From: Methanolinea sp.
GTDB taxonomy: Archaea > Halobacteriota > Methanomicrobia > Methanomicrobiales > Methanospirillaceae
DNA length: 64,000 bases
Direction: 5' to 3'
Assembly (NCBI GenBank): GCA_024518585.1
Contig: JANIHI010000009.1
Coordinates: 16,062 to 80,061, forward strand
Shown: piece by piece, positions 27,946 through 37,478 of the stretch
How the letters are laid out: every line of letters begins with the position of its first letter
Position numbering within the stretch: the first letter of the stretch is position 1
The notes under the pieces: generated by a model
Database searches by the model: none
The model's input: the letters and a program-made list of their open reading frames with translations, nothing else
Told to the model about the DNA's origin: nothing
Position numbers and translations under genes: made by a program

Positions 27946-28659
27946 ATGGATTATGGCAATATGCTCGGTGATTCCCTTGGGTATGCAAAGGATGGCCTCG
28001 TCGGCCACTGGAAGAGATGGATACTCCTTGTTATTTCGACCATCATCTTTCCTCTGATGATGGGGTATATCATGGAGATCTGGAGAGGGAAGAAGCCCGC
28101 TCCGGAACCGGAACAATGGGGGAAGATGTTTATCGACGGCCTCAAGCTCCTGGTCGCCGGTCTCATCTATGCAATCCCTGTGATCCTGATCATCCTCATA
28201 TTCGGAGGTTTTGCCCTTTTCAGCGCGTTCCAGGCGGCGGCCATGTCAGGGGACCCGAATTACTTCACAACCCACATGCAAGACCTCATGCCCATCGTGG
28301 CAGGGTTCATGATCGGCCTTGCGATCGCGATCATCGTCGCAATCATCATCGGCATCTTTTCTGCCATCGGGTTTATCCGGATGGCACGGACGGAAGCCTT
28401 CGGCGAGGCTTTCAACTTCGGGGCAATCCTCGAGACCATCGGGAAGATTGGGTGGGGCAGCTACATCCTGGCCCTCATCATCCTCTTTGTTGTGGGGGGG
28501 ATCATCTCCCTTGTCCTCAACCTCTTTTCCATGATCCCCTTCATCGGGTGGCTCATCTGGCTGGTCCTCCTCCCGTTCCTGATCATCTTCGAGGCGCGGT
28601 ACATGTGCATGGTCTATGAGTCAACAGGCGAGAAGCCGGCTTCTCCGACTGCTCCCTGA
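27946..28659 (+). CDS. DUF4013-family multi-pass membrane protein
   Basis: Integral membrane protein of 237 residues with about five to six hydrophobic helices: ~27-43, ~70-95, ~115-140, ~165-190 and ~195-215. The N-terminus MDYGNMLGDSLGYAKDGLVG and the glycine-rich spacing match the DUF4013 family, frequent in methanogens and haloarchaea. No transport motif or enzymatic residue stands out, and no function is known. The ATG at 27946 follows GGTGA by 5 nt; an earlier GTG at 27934 overlaps that site. Monocistronic, ended by a T-rich stretch. Confidence 0.85.
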   Translation: MDYGNMLGDSLGYAKDGLVGHWKRWILLVISTIIFPLMMGYIMEIWRGKKPAPEPEQWGKMFIDGLKLLVAGLIYAIPVILIILIFGGFALFSAFQAAAMSGDPNYFTTHMQDLMPIVAGFMIGLAIAIIVAIIIGIFSAIGFIRMARTEAFGEAFNFGAILETIGKIGWGSYILALIILFVVGGIISLVLNLFSMIPFIGWLIWLVLLPFLIIFEARYMCMVYESTGEKPASPTAP

Positions 28660-28663
28660 AACA

Positions 28664-28675
28664 TTTTCTTTTTTT
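28664..28675 (+). terminator. T-rich terminator after the DUF4013 gene
   Basis: TTTTCTTTTTTT begins five bases after the stop codon. Archaeal RNA polymerase terminates at such runs without needing a hairpin. Confidence 0.55.
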
Positions 28676-28796
28676 CGCCTGGACTGAGAAGTCGTGGAAG
28701 GATGAACTCGGTTCTCCACTCGGGGATGCCCGGACCCTTGACCCGCGATTGTCTCGTGAGTCCCTGGCCGTGATGAACGGCAGGATCGGTGCCATT

Positions 28797-28802
28797 TTTA
28801 TA
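28797..28802 (+). promoter_or_regulatory. TATA box of the cimA-ilvB-ilvN operon
   Basis: TTTTTATAC puts the transcript start near 28825. A GGTGG site (28829-28833) then precedes the ATG at 28841 by 7 nt. These signals fix 28841 as the natural start of cimA despite the later frame break. Confidence 0.6.
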
Positions 28803-28840
28803 CATCACGCCCCAAGAGTACTCCTCGTGGTGGAATATCC

Positions 28841-30356
28841 ATGACAGATCGTTTTATTCCCCGGAAAGATCCGGTTCTTTGACACCACCCTCCGGGACGG
28901 TGAGCAGACACCAGGAGTGTCGCTGAATCCCGCGCAGAAACTTGAAATTGCCACTCTCCTTGCGGAAATCGGTGTCCATGTCATCGAGGCAGGGTCGGTT
29001 GCCGCATCAGAGGGGGAGAGGGAGGCTCTCCGGCTCATCTCGGCTGCCGGCCTGCCGGCTGAAATCTGCACGTATGTCCGTGCAGTCCGCCAGGACATTG
29101 ATTATGCAGCAGATTGCGGTGCAGACTCCGTGCACCTGGTTATCCCGGTCAGTGACCTTCACATCCAGAAGAAGATGCGCAAGACACGGGAACAGGTCCT
29201 CGACATGGCATTTGATGCCGTCACCTATGCCCGCGAAAGAGGTCTCACCGTGGAGCTCTCGGGGGAAGACGCGTCGCGGGCCGACCCGGCGTTCGTCCGC
29301 GAGGTCTATGCCGGGGGGCTCGAGAGAGGGGCACAACGCCTCTGTTTCTGCGATACCGTGGGTCTCCTGACCCCCGAGAGGGTCGCCGACGTCATACCTG
29401 CCCTCTGCCTTGCACCGCTCTCCATCCACTGCCACGATGACCTGGGGATGGCCATGGCCAATACCCTTGCCGCCCTGCGTGCGGGGGCAACGTGTGCCCA
29501 TGTTACCGTCAACGGCCTGGGTGAGAGGGCCGGCAATACCCCCCTCGAGGAACTGGTGATGGCGCTCGAGCTCCTGTACACCTACCCGACCGGTATCCGC
29601 ACGCAGGAATTATACCATCTCTCGTCACTCGTCTCCCGGATGACGGGTGTACCGCTCCCGACGAACAAGGCTATCGTGGGGGAGATGGCATTCACCCACG
29701 AAAGCGGTATCCACGCCCACGGCGTCCTGAGGGAACCGAGCACCTACGAGCCGGTCCCGCCGGAAAAAGTCGGGAGGAAACGGCGGATAATGCTCGGGAA
29801 GCACTCCGGGTCGGCAGCAGTCGAGGCTGCACTCGCGGAGATGCACATCCACCCGGACGAGCTGCAGTTGAGAGAGATCCTCAAGAGGATCAAGACTCTC
29901 GGTGACCAGGGGATGCGTATCACGGACACTGACCTCATCGCCGTGGCAGAGGCCGTCATGGCGATCGAGTGCAGGCCCGTCCTCAAGATGAAACAGTTCA
30001 CGGTCGTTTCCGGGAGCCATGTCATCCCGACAGCGTCAGTGACGCTCGTCGTCAGGGGAGAAGAGGTGACGGGGGCATCGACGGGCAAGGGCCCTGTGGA
30101 TGCCGCGATGGAGGCCCTCCGAAGGTCGGTTGCCGCTGTCGCCGACATCAGGCTCGAGGAATACCACGTCGACGCTATCCACGGGGGGACAGACGCGCTC
30201 GTCGACGTGACGGTAAGGTTAAGTAAGGACGGAAAGATAATTACGTCTCGCGGCGCCCGCACCGACATCATCATGGCGAGCGTGGAAGCGGTGATCGCCG
30301 GCATGAACAGACTCCTAGGAGAAGAACATGAAGACCGGAGCCAAGATACTCATTGA
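28841..30356 (+). CDS. cimA: (R)-citramalate synthase, apparent frameshift near start
   Basis: Condenses pyruvate and acetyl-CoA to citramalate, the threonine-independent route to isoleucine in methanogens. The sequence has [32 protein letters not shown] (the CimA rather than LeuA pattern), [35 protein letters not shown] and a C-terminal LeuA-type regulatory domain. It resembles characterised methanogen CimA over its length. The ATG with a good ribosome site at 28841 reads only 13 codons before a stop, while the main frame has no ATG, GTG or TTG before GTG 28917, inside the conserved core. Dropping one C of CCCC (28859-28862) joins the two. ilvB overlaps the end by 29 bp. Confidence 0.85.
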
Positions 30357-32004
30357 GGGACTGCAACGCGAAGGGGTAAAGACGATATTCGGGTACCCCG
30401 GCGGTGTAGTGCTGCCGATCTATGATGAATTGTACCATTCGTCGTTGCAGCACATCCTCGTTCGGCATGAACAGGCAGCTGCCCATGCCGCTGACGGGTT
30501 TGCCCGAGCCAGCGGCAGGGTTGGCGTATGCCTGGCCACCTCCGGTCCAGGCGCCTGCAACCTGGTGACAGGGATTGCAACCGCCTACATGGACTCGGTC
30601 CCGATCGTGGCCCTGACCGGGCAGGTCCCGACAAGTCTCCTGGGAAACGACGCCTTCCAGGAATCTGATATCACCGGCATCACGATGCCGATCACGAAGC
30701 ACAACTACCTGGTCAAGAGGACTGAAGACGTCGGCCGCATTGTCAGGGAAGCCTTCTTCATTGCACGGACCGGCCGGCCGGGCCCCGTCCTGATCGACCT
30801 GCCCAAGGACGTCAGCACACGCGAGATCGACTTTGAATATCCAGAAACGGCGGCGGTCTCGCTGCGGGGGTACCAGCCCACATTCCGCGGTCATCCCCGG
30901 CAGATCGAGAAGGCAATGGAGCTGCTCCTCGAGGCAGAAAGACCCCTCCTCTACGTGGGTGGCGGGGTGATCACCTCAGAAGCTGCCGGAGAACTTTGCC
31001 AGTTCGCCGAGTCCCTGATGATTCCCGTCACGACGACCCTGATGGGACTGGGGGCCATCCCGTGTGACCACCCCCTGAACCTCGGGATGCTGGGGATGCA
31101 CGGGACGCGGTACGCCAATTATGCCGTCACCGAGTCCGACCTCCTGATTGCCATCGGTGTCCGGTTCGACGACAGGGTCACGGGGAAGCTCGATACCTTC
31201 GCCTCCCAGGCAAAGATCATCCACATCGATATCGACCCCGCCGAGATCGGGAAGAACAAGAGGGTGGACGTCCCCATCGTGGGAGATGCGAAATCCGTTC
31301 TGCAGGAGATGCTCGCACGCGTCCGGAAGAAGAAGGACTACGAGAAGTGGATGGCACGGATCCGCGGGTGGAAGGAGAAATATCCCCTGCGGTACCCCAA
31401 AGACGGGTCACTCCGGCCCCAGTTCGTGATCGAGGAACTCTCTGCCCTCCTTAAGGGGGAGGGCATCATCGTGAGCGAGGTCGGCCAGAACCAGATGTGG
31501 ACTGCACAATATTACTGTTTCCGGCACCCGAGGACGTGGATCACGTCCGGGGGCCTCGGAACGATGGGGTACGGCTTCCCGGCCGCCATGGGGGCCCACT
31601 TTGCACGCCCCGACCAGGTCATCTTTGACATTGCGGGAGATGGGAGCTTCCAGATGAACATCCAGGAGCTCGGGACGGTCTCCCACTACCGGATCCCTGT
31701 CAAGGTGGCCATCCTCAACAACCGGTTCCTCGGGATGGTCCGCCAGTGGCAGGAGCTCTTCTACGACCGGCGGTACTCCTTCACCGAGTTGCCCCCCGTG
31801 GATTTCGTGAAAATTGCCAATGCCTACGGTATCGACGGGATAAAGGTGGAGGACCCGGGAGAGGTCCGGTCGGCCCTTAAATCCGCTATCGAGACCGACG
31901 GGCCTTTCGTGCTTGACTTCCGCATCGAGAGGGAAGAGAACGTCTTCCCCATGGTCCCGGCCGGCGCGGCCATCAACGAGATGATCGGGGGGCAGTGCGA
32001 ATGA
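30328..32004 (+). CDS. ilvB: Acetolactate synthase large (catalytic) subunit
   Basis: ThDP/FAD enzyme making acetolactate (valine, leucine) and acetohydroxybutyrate (isoleucine). Features: [14 protein letters not shown] and the catalytic Glu in [16 protein letters not shown] (residues ~48-63); FAD-binding middle domain; ThDP-binding [12 protein letters not shown]...[15 protein letters not shown] (~445-485). Length 558 is typical. AGGAGAAG lies just before the ATG, which sits within the end of cimA. The product feeds the same branch as citramalate, so the operon covers the isoleucine and valine entry points. Confidence 0.96.
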   Translation: MKTGAKILIEGLQREGVKTIFGYPGGVVLPIYDELYHSSLQHILVRHEQAAAHAADGFARASGRVGVCLATSGPGACNLVTGIATAYMDSVPIVALTGQVPTSLLGNDAFQESDITGITMPITKHNYLVKRTEDVGRIVREAFFIARTGRPGPVLIDLPKDVSTREIDFEYPETAAVSLRGYQPTFRGHPRQIEKAMELLLEAERPLLYVGGGVITSEAAGELCQFAESLMIPVTTTLMGLGAIPCDHPLNLGMLGMHGTRYANYAVTESDLLIAIGVRFDDRVTGKLDTFASQAKIIHIDIDPAEIGKNKRVDVPIVGDAKSVLQEMLARVRKKKDYEKWMARIRGWKEKYPLRYPKDGSLRPQFVIEELSALLKGEGIIVSEVGQNQMWTAQYYCFRHPRTWITSGGLGTMGYGFPAAMGAHFARPDQVIFDIAGDGSFQMNIQELGTVSHYRIPVKVAILNNRFLGMVRQWQELFYDRRYSFTELPPVDFVKIANAYGIDGIKVEDPGEVRSALKSAIETDGPFVLDFRIEREENVFPMVPAGAAINEMIGGQCE

Positions 32005-32504
32005 AGCCCCATACATTGAGCGTCCTCGTCGAGAACAAGCCAGGTGTCCTCTCCCGCGTCACAGGGCTCTTTTCCCGGAGGGGTTTCAACATCGAGAGCC
32101 TGGCTGTCGGTGTATGCGAAGAACCTGGCATGAGCCGCATCACGATCGTGTGCATCGGCGACGATGCACAGATAGAGCAGGTGATGAAGCAGCTGAACAA
32201 ACTGATCGATGTCATAAAGGTCTCGGACCTGACCGAGAACGACCGGGTGGAGAGGGAGCTTGCCCTCATCAAGGTGAATGCCGAACCGGGCAGCAGCCGT
32301 GCGGAGGTCATGCAGCTTGCAAGCATATTCCGGGCCCAGATCATTGACGTGGGAAGCCGGTCGGTTGTGCTCTCGGTAGCGGGGGATACAAAGAAAATTG
32401 ATGCCCTCGAAAAGCTCCTCCGCCAGTACGGGGTAAAAGAGCTTGTCCGCACGGGAACAATCGCCATCCTGAGGGGGTCAAAAACCGTCAGGAGCACCAA
32501 GTAG
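32001..32504 (+). CDS. ilvN: Acetolactate synthase small (regulatory) subunit
   Basis: Activates the catalytic subunit and confers feedback control by valine. The N-terminal ACT domain is clear ([31 protein letters not shown] split over residues 4-34), followed by the second ACT-like C-terminal domain ([17 protein letters not shown]). Length is 167 from the ATG at 32001, which overlaps the ilvB stop (ATGA) and has a GGGGGG site 8 nt upstream. Last gene of cimA-ilvB-ilvN. Confidence 0.96.
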   Translation: MKPHTLSVLVENKPGVLSRVTGLFSRRGFNIESLAVGVCEEPGMSRITIVCIGDDAQIEQVMKQLNKLIDVIKVSDLTENDRVERELALIKVNAEPGSSRAEVMQLASIFRAQIIDVGSRSVVLSVAGDTKKIDALEKLLRQYGVKELVRTGTIAILRGSKTVRSTK

Positions 32505-32560
32505 GAGAGATATCTCCCAATTTTTCAGCCGGAATTCACGGACCCATGCAAGGATCGTGG

Positions 32561-32989
32561 TCACCCGTCCCGTGCCTTCAGGAGGAGCCATTGGTTCTCT
32601 CCCGCCTTTTTGAACCTCACGAAGACGTACCTTCCGTGGAGCTTCTTTCCCTCGAGGACGACTTCGATCCTGTCGTTCTCCCATGCCTCCTCGGTGAAAT
32701 GCCCAAAGTCCCATATACGGACTGTACCGGCGCCATACTCACCCTCGGGGATAGTCCCTTCGAAATGGGCAAATTCGAGGGAATGGTCCTCTGTTTCCAC
32801 TGCAAGCCTCCTCTCACCGGGGGTCGTCGGGACTCCCCTCGGTACTGCCCAGGATTTCAGGACGCCGCCGTGCTCGAGCCGGAAGTCAAAGTGGTGCGTG
32901 CGTGCATCGTGCTCCTGGACAACGAAAACCGGCAAGCCGGGTGCGGGTTTTCCTGTCCGTTTACCGGCATGGTATCCCGGATCGTTCAT
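32561..32989 (-). CDS. Stand-alone LigD-type 3'-phosphoesterase domain
   Basis: A 142-residue single-domain homologue of the N-terminal phosphoesterase of bacterial ligase LigD, which trims 3'-phosphates and 3'-ribonucleotides at DNA ends. Hallmarks: FVVQEHDARTHHFDFRL with active-site His and Asp/Arg, LKSWAVPRG, TEDHSLEFAHFEG, IPEGEYGAGTV. No ligase, polymerase or Ku gene adjoins it. The ATG has AGGGAGGGA ~8 nt upstream. It is convergent with ilvN and divergent from the glycan cluster, so it is probably expressed alone. Confidence 0.9.
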   Translation of the reverse strand: MNDPGYHAGKRTGKPAPGLPVFVVQEHDARTHHFDFRLEHGGVLKSWAVPRGVPTTPGERRLAVETEDHSLEFAHFEGTIPEGEYGAGTVRIWDFGHFTEEAWENDRIEVVLEGKKLHGRYVFVRFKKAGENQWLLLKARDG

Positions 32990-33111
32990 GGCGGAGTCCC
33001 TCCCTGGCGGAATGCTGGATTTTGAACTCTGACGAAGCCCGCTAATATCCTTTCTCCCCTTCTTCTTTCCCGGCGGTAAAAATGTGCCGGTAGGACTTAC
33101 GATCGGTCAAC

Positions 33112-33119
33112 CATATAAT
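33112..33119 (+). promoter_or_regulatory. TATA box of the glycan gene cluster
   Basis: CATATAAT is centred about 29 nt before the GTG at 33145. A second TATA-like element (TAGTATAC) lies closer. No ribosome site precedes the GTG, so a leaderless or near-leaderless message is likely. Confidence 0.4.
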
Positions 33120-33144
33120 GCCGGCGGTCACATAGTATACTCTT

Positions 33145-34455
33145 GTGCGGACGCTTATCCTCGGCGGGGGGCTTTCAGGAGTTGCCCTTGGTCGTCTCCT
33201 CCACGAAAAAGGCCATGATTTCCTTGTCCTGGAGGCTGAACACCGCATCGGGGGCCTCTGCCGGTCAAGGACCGAGAAGGGATTCACGTTCGATACCGGG
33301 GGCTCCCATATCATATTCTCACGGGACGGGGAAGTCCTCTCCTTCATGCAGGGAGTTCTCGGGCAAAACCAGGAGAAGCGTACGAGAAATACGAAGATCC
33401 TGTTCAAGGGGATCCTCGTCAAGTACCCTTTCGAGAACGGTCTTGCCGATCTCCCCAAGGAAGACTGCTTCTATTGCCTGAATGAATACATCAAGACCTA
33501 TATCCGGCACCAAAAGGGAGAAGTGCCTCCTCCCGCGACATTCAGGGACTGGATCTATGCGACCTTTGGCCGGGGGATTGCAGACCTCTACCTCATCCCC
33601 TACAACGAAAAGATCTGGAACTATCCCACGGAGATGATGTCCTGCCACTGGGTCGAGGGAAGGATCCCCATGCCCCCGGTGGAAGACGTAATAAAATCCG
33701 CGATTGGAATCGAGACAGAAGGGTACACGCACCAGGCAATCTTTACCTACCCGGCAGAGGGCGGGATCGAGGCACTTGTCCGGTCGATAGCGAGGACCAT
33801 CGAAGACAGGATTGTCACCGGATTTCCTGTCCGAACGTTGCGTTTTGAAGATGGGGTCTGGGTAGCAGGGGATGGGGAAAGGACGGTGACCGGCGAACGC
33901 CTCGTCAGCACGGTTCCCCTCCATCACCTGGTCTCCTGCCTCGAGGGGGTACCGTCTTCTGTCATGGACGCCGTGCGCTCGCTCCGGTACAACTCGGTTG
34001 CATGCATCCAGATTGGTATTTTGGGGCCTGTTCCCCCCCTTTCATGGGTCTACATCCCCGAAAGGGACCTGGGACTTGCAAACCGCGTGTCATTCCCTTC
34101 AAATTACAGCAGCCATGTAGCTCCCCCGGGATGCTCTTCTATTCTCGCGGAGGTGACGTACAACGAGGGGGACGCAGTCAGCCTGATGACCGACGATGAA
34201 CTCATCGGCCACGTCTGTACCTCCCTTGGAAAGATGGGGTTCCTGACAGGGGACAGGGTGGTCTACTCGGCAGTCGACAGGCAGAGATTTGCATACGTTG
34301 TCTATGACCTTGCGTACCGCGAAAATGTCAGGATAGCCAGGGACTACTTTGAGTCCCTGGGAATCACACTCCTCGGGAGATTTTCCCAGTTTGAATACCT
34401 GAACATGGACGCCTGCATCCGCAATGCCATGGAATGCGCGAGGGAATGGCAGTGA
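33145..34455 (+). CDS. FAD-dependent oxidoreductase, UDP-galactopyranose-mutase-like / amine-oxidase fold
   Basis: A 436-residue flavoprotein with an N-terminal dinucleotide-binding motif (LILGGGLSGVALGRLLHEKGH, split over ~4-24) and the second FAD contact RIGGLCRS (~40). The central part (FKGILVKYPFENGLADLP, NYPTEMMSCHW) is like UDP-galactopyranose mutase and related protoporphyrinogen-oxidase-like sugar enzymes. It probably acts on a nucleotide sugar, judging by the two glycosyltransferases translationally coupled downstream (4-bp overlaps). The GTG start is accepted because the FAD motif begins at once. The exact reaction is not determined. Confidence 0.8.
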   Translation: MRTLILGGGLSGVALGRLLHEKGHDFLVLEAEHRIGGLCRSRTEKGFTFDTGGSHIIFSRDGEVLSFMQGVLGQNQEKRTRNTKILFKGILVKYPFENGLADLPKEDCFYCLNEYIKTYIRHQKGEVPPPATFRDWIYATFGRGIADLYLIPYNEKIWNYPTEMMSCHWVEGRIPMPPVEDVIKSAIGIETEGYTHQAIFTYPAEGGIEALVRSIARTIEDRIVTGFPVRTLRFEDGVWVAGDGERTVTGERLVSTVPLHHLVSCLEGVPSSVMDAVRSLRYNSVACIQIGILGPVPPLSWVYIPERDLGLANRVSFPSNYSSHVAPPGCSSILAEVTYNEGDAVSLMTDDELIGHVCTSLGKMGFLTGDRVVYSAVDRQRFAYVVYDLAYRENVRIARDYFESLGITLLGRFSQFEYLNMDACIRNAMECAREWQ

Positions 34456-35426
34456 AGGTCAATTTTTACGTCGAGGACATGCTCTTTTTCCGGTACATCG
34501 GGTGTGCAACAGTCGCACGCACCCTCTACCGTCACCTCCAGGGCTTCCCTGACATCGACGTATCATGGAAGAGCTTTGCAAATTCATCAGATATCGTTCA
34601 CTTCCACACGTTTGGTCCTCTCGCAGGTCTCAACCGGCGTCTTGCACGGGGAAAGACCATTCTGACCGCCCATTCGACCCCCCGCGTCAACATGGACAAC
34701 ATCGCGCTTGCCCGGGCCATCAACAAGAGGTACCCCCACATTTACCGGAGGTTTGACCATATCATCACCATCTCGCGCCCGTGCCACGAGGAGGTGACGT
34801 CGATGGTCCCTGACATGCCGGTGACGATGATCCCCAACGGTGTGGACCGTGAATTTTTCCAGAGGGACGGGGAGAAGGGGGCTGCCTTCAGGGAGGACTA
34901 CCACATCCCCCCGGACCAGAAAGTGGTGCTGACGGTCGCCCAGCAGACACCCCGCAAAGGTCTCTATGACTTCCTTGCCCTCTCCCGGGTCTGCCCTGAC
35001 ACGACTTTTGTCTGGATCGGTGGTTTCCCCTACGGGGCACTCTCAAAGGACTATGGTAAGATCAAGAAGATGAAAGTCCGCTGTGGCAGCAACGTCATTT
35101 TTCCCGGTCACATCAATGACATCATCAGGCCCTACAGTGCAGCCGACGTCTTCTTCATGCCTTCCTATGCTGAGACGTTTGGTCTCGTCATCCTCGAGGC
35201 CCTCTCGTGCGGCCTCCCTGTCATTGCCCGGGACATCCCGGAGTTCAGGGACATTTACGGGGACAGTATCCTCTATTTCAGAGAAAGGAGTGACGTGCCG
35301 GCGCTCCTGGAAGACACGGCACAGCTGGACAGGTGTGCGAGGCATGCACGGGAGTTCTCGGCCCGTTTTGATATCAGGGATATTGCTGCCCAGCACGTCC
35401 GCCTCTACAGGGAGCTTGCAGAATGA
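34452..35426 (+). CDS. Glycosyltransferase family 4 (GT-B)
   Basis: Retaining GT-B glycosyltransferase transferring an activated sugar to a lipid or glycan acceptor at the inner membrane face. It shows PNGVDREFF (~residue 130), a QQTPRKGLYDFL acceptor/donor-domain junction, and the conserved donor motif PSYAETFGLVILEALSCGLPVIA (~235-257). The start is the GTG at 34452, which overlaps the previous stop (GTGA) and has GAGGGA 6 nt upstream; ATGs at 34434 and 34446 fit the ribosome site worse. Middle gene of a three-gene coupled operon. Confidence 0.9.
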   Translation: MKVNFYVEDMLFFRYIGCATVARTLYRHLQGFPDIDVSWKSFANSSDIVHFHTFGPLAGLNRRLARGKTILTAHSTPRVNMDNIALARAINKRYPHIYRRFDHIITISRPCHEEVTSMVPDMPVTMIPNGVDREFFQRDGEKGAAFREDYHIPPDQKVVLTVAQQTPRKGLYDFLALSRVCPDTTFVWIGGFPYGALSKDYGKIKKMKVRCGSNVIFPGHINDIIRPYSAADVFFMPSYAETFGLVILEALSCGLPVIARDIPEFRDIYGDSILYFRERSDVPALLEDTAQLDRCARHAREFSARFDIRDIAAQHVRLYRELAE

Positions 35427-36127
35427 AAGTATCGGTCATTATCCCGGCCTACAACGAGGCGGGGAATATCAGGAGATGCCTGGAATCGCTCTCGCACCAG
35501 AGCATCCCACGGAAAGAGTATGAACTGATCGTTGTCGACGGGGGTTCCCGTGACGGGACCATTGAAGAGGCCAAGCCCCTTGCGGACCTCGTTTTCGTCC
35601 AGACGAGCGAGAAAGTGGGGGGGGCGAGGAACGATGGTGTCATGCGGTCACAGAGCCCACTCGTTGCCACCACGGATGCCGATTGCATCATCCCCCCCGA
35701 CTGGCTCGAGGTCATTATCGAGGACTTTGAAAAGTTTCCCGACGTCGTCCAGATCTACGGCCCCGTGGACCCCATCGAGAAGACTGTGAAAAACCACGTA
35801 TCACTTGCGCTTGCAAACACGTTCTCCCGTATCGGGTACTGGACCCACACGCTCGCCTACACGCTGGGTTGCAACACCGCGTTTCGCAAGGACGCGTTTA
35901 TCCGGGCCGGCATGTACCGGTGCATCGATGCCGGTGACGACCTCGAGATAGCCCGGCGGATGGCCAGGGAAGGCAGGGTCATGTTCGATAACCGCATGAG
36001 GGTAGAGTTCTCCATGCGCCGGTACGAAAAATTCGGGACGATCCGATCGCTTTATGAATGGCTCTCCATCGTCGCACGGGGCGGATCCTCCGATAAGCAC
36101 CAGTATACCCGGAGAGAATACAAATAG
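35423..36127 (+). CDS. Glycosyltransferase family 2 (GT-A)
   Basis: Inverting GT-A glycosyltransferase. The N-terminus VSVIIPAYNEAGNIRRCLESL is typical, followed by LIVVDGGSRDGT and the metal-binding TTDADCI (DxD, residues ~79-83). The later GCNTAFRKDAF and GDDLEIARRM match the family's acceptor site. At 234 residues it is a minimal catalytic domain with no clear membrane helix. ATGA overlap with the GT4 gene. Together with the FAD enzyme it probably makes part of a surface glycan or N-glycan; the target is unknown. Confidence 0.9.
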   Translation: MKVSVIIPAYNEAGNIRRCLESLSHQSIPRKEYELIVVDGGSRDGTIEEAKPLADLVFVQTSEKVGGARNDGVMRSQSPLVATTDADCIIPPDWLEVIIEDFEKFPDVVQIYGPVDPIEKTVKNHVSLALANTFSRIGYWTHTLAYTLGCNTAFRKDAFIRAGMYRCIDAGDDLEIARRMAREGRVMFDNRMRVEFSMRRYEKFGTIRSLYEWLSIVARGGSSDKHQYTRREYK

Positions 36128-36142
36128 GGAGGGGTCAATGCA

Positions 36143-36601
36143 ATGACCGTTTCCGGGAACGGGGGGCCCGGGAGAAAGGTCCCCGGTGGCGATCCAGGAG
36201 ACCTCGTTGCCCGGTTCAATGGATCGGAGTATGCGCGCCTCCTGGGCATGGAGATCCTCTCGGCGGGCCCGGGACATGCAACGGTCAGGATGGATACCCG
36301 CGGAAAGAGGAATTCGCGGGGGTTCATCCATGGCGGTGCCATCTTTTCCCTCGCAGACCAGGCATTTGGTATTGCGGCAAACCTTGGCAGCGATTCCGAG
36401 GTTGCCCTCTCGGCACGGATTTGGTACCTCCGGCCTGCACGGGGAGACCTCACAGCAAAAGCCGAATGTTTTGGGAGGACAGGGGCCTATTCATGCTACA
36501 GGGTCAGGGTATACGACGGGGACGAACTGGTCGCGGTTTTCGAGGGGGAAGGGATGAAGATGGGGAGGCAGGCAGCACGGAACGGTACGTCTGTCTCCTG
36601 A
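36143..36601 (+). CDS. PaaI-type hotdog thioesterase
   Basis: Single hotdog-fold acyl-CoA thioesterase of 152 residues. The defining HGG motif is in GFIHGGAIFSLADQAFGIAAN (residues ~56-76), where Asp is the catalytic acid. Downstream SARIWYLRPARGDLTAKA is the second strand pair. The N-terminal ~20 residues (GNGGPGRKVPGG) are probably disordered, so a later start is conceivable. It lies 15 bp after the GT2 gene on the same strand and may be co-transcribed, with no evident metabolic link. Substrate unknown. Confidence 0.87.
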   Translation: MTVSGNGGPGRKVPGGDPGDLVARFNGSEYARLLGMEILSAGPGHATVRMDTRGKRNSRGFIHGGAIFSLADQAFGIAANLGSDSEVALSARIWYLRPARGDLTAKAECFGRTGAYSCYRVRVYDGDELVAVFEGEGMKMGRQAARNGTSVS

Positions 36602-36675
36602 TGCGGTGATGGAGCCTTATAAAAGAGTAAAAGGAAAAAATTCAAGGAATAAAAGGAAACGGGGATTGTCCCGCT

Positions 36676-37167
36676 TTAATTGTAACTCCTGAACGGGAGG
36701 GCCTGGTCATAGACCTTGTAGCGGTCACCTGTCACGAGGGTTATGAAGACCTCGACCCTGTCTGTGCCCCGCGTACCCTCCAGCTCGACCTGCGAATTGA
36801 CCTGTGGCCTTGCCAGTGACTGTGATACCACCTGGCCGTCCGAACGGGTCACGATGACATCCATGGAGGAGACGAAGTTGATCCCCTTGCCCCCGCGGAA
36901 CGTCGTGATAATGGTCGGGGTGATAGCCACGGTGTTCCGGTCGACCTGGACGTCAACGGTATACTGGGGGGGCATCGGCCCGGCAATAAAGCTGAGGGTG
37001 GGGGTGGTCGCCGGTGTCACGATTGTCATTTGTTGTGTTGGCTGCGGCGTGCCGGGGGGGGCAGTCGGGACGGGTGTTGCCGGCCCCCCAGATGGTTGGG
37101 TGCAGCCCGCACACAAGACAAAGAGGACTGCAGTTGCGGCAAACAGGATGCAGAGTGGTTTGATCAT
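36676..37167 (-). CDS. Secreted lipoprotein, unknown function
   Basis: 163 residues with a lipoprotein-type signal peptide: hydrophobic residues ~5-18 (CILFAATAVLFVL) then the lipobox-like CAGC at ~19-22. A Pro/Thr-rich linker (~23-55) follows and then a small beta-rich domain (YTVDVQVDRNTVAIT, GKGINFVSSMDVIVTRSDG, GTDRVEVFITL). This build is common in methanogen surface proteins. I do not recognise the domain. It converges with the thioesterase gene and stands alone. Confidence 0.8.
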   Translation of the reverse strand: MIKPLCILFAATAVLFVLCAGCTQPSGGPATPVPTAPPGTPQPTQQMTIVTPATTPTLSFIAGPMPPQYTVDVQVDRNTVAITPTIITTFRGGKGINFVSSMDVIVTRSDGQVVSQSLARPQVNSQVELEGTRGTDRVEVFITLVTGDRYKVYDQALPFRSYN

Positions 37168-37343
37168 ACATATGAGTACTGGTGCCTGATTATAAGAGCC
37201 TTCTTCTGGAACTGCCGGGGTCGGATTTTTACGATGAGAATGGCTGCGGGATTTTCGGGGATAGATATGCTTGTGTATCGAAGAGTACCCTGTGATTTTT
37301 ACGGGTCATTCCGGTTCCCGTGTAAAAGACGCTGGAAAAAGGA

Positions 37344-37428
37344 CGCCGAGGGGGAGATTTGAACTCCCGAGGCGCCGAGCGCCAGTAGCTTTCGAGGCTA
37401 CCGCCTTTCCGGACTAGACTACCTCGGC
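37344..37428 (-). tRNA. tRNA-Ser (anticodon CGA)
   Basis: Read leftward, a 7-bp acceptor stem GCCGAGG/CCTCGGC encloses an anticodon arm GTAGC-CTCGAAA-GCTAC with anticodon CGA (codon UCG). A long class II variable arm (GGCGCTCGGCGCC) and a T arm GGGAG-TTCAAAT-CTCCC follow. The discriminator base is G, as expected for serine. The 3' CCA is not encoded (GTCC follows). The anticodon loop has T33 and A37. No intron is visible. Confidence 0.96.
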
Positions 37429-37478
37429 ACAGGGTTAGATATTTTTCATTCCGCCCCGTATAATCCTATCGAACAGTC

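Noticed and set aside
28770..28780. GTGATGA resembling a C box of a C/D guide RNA
   Set aside because: No matching D box (CTGA) at a suitable distance downstream and no terminal stem.
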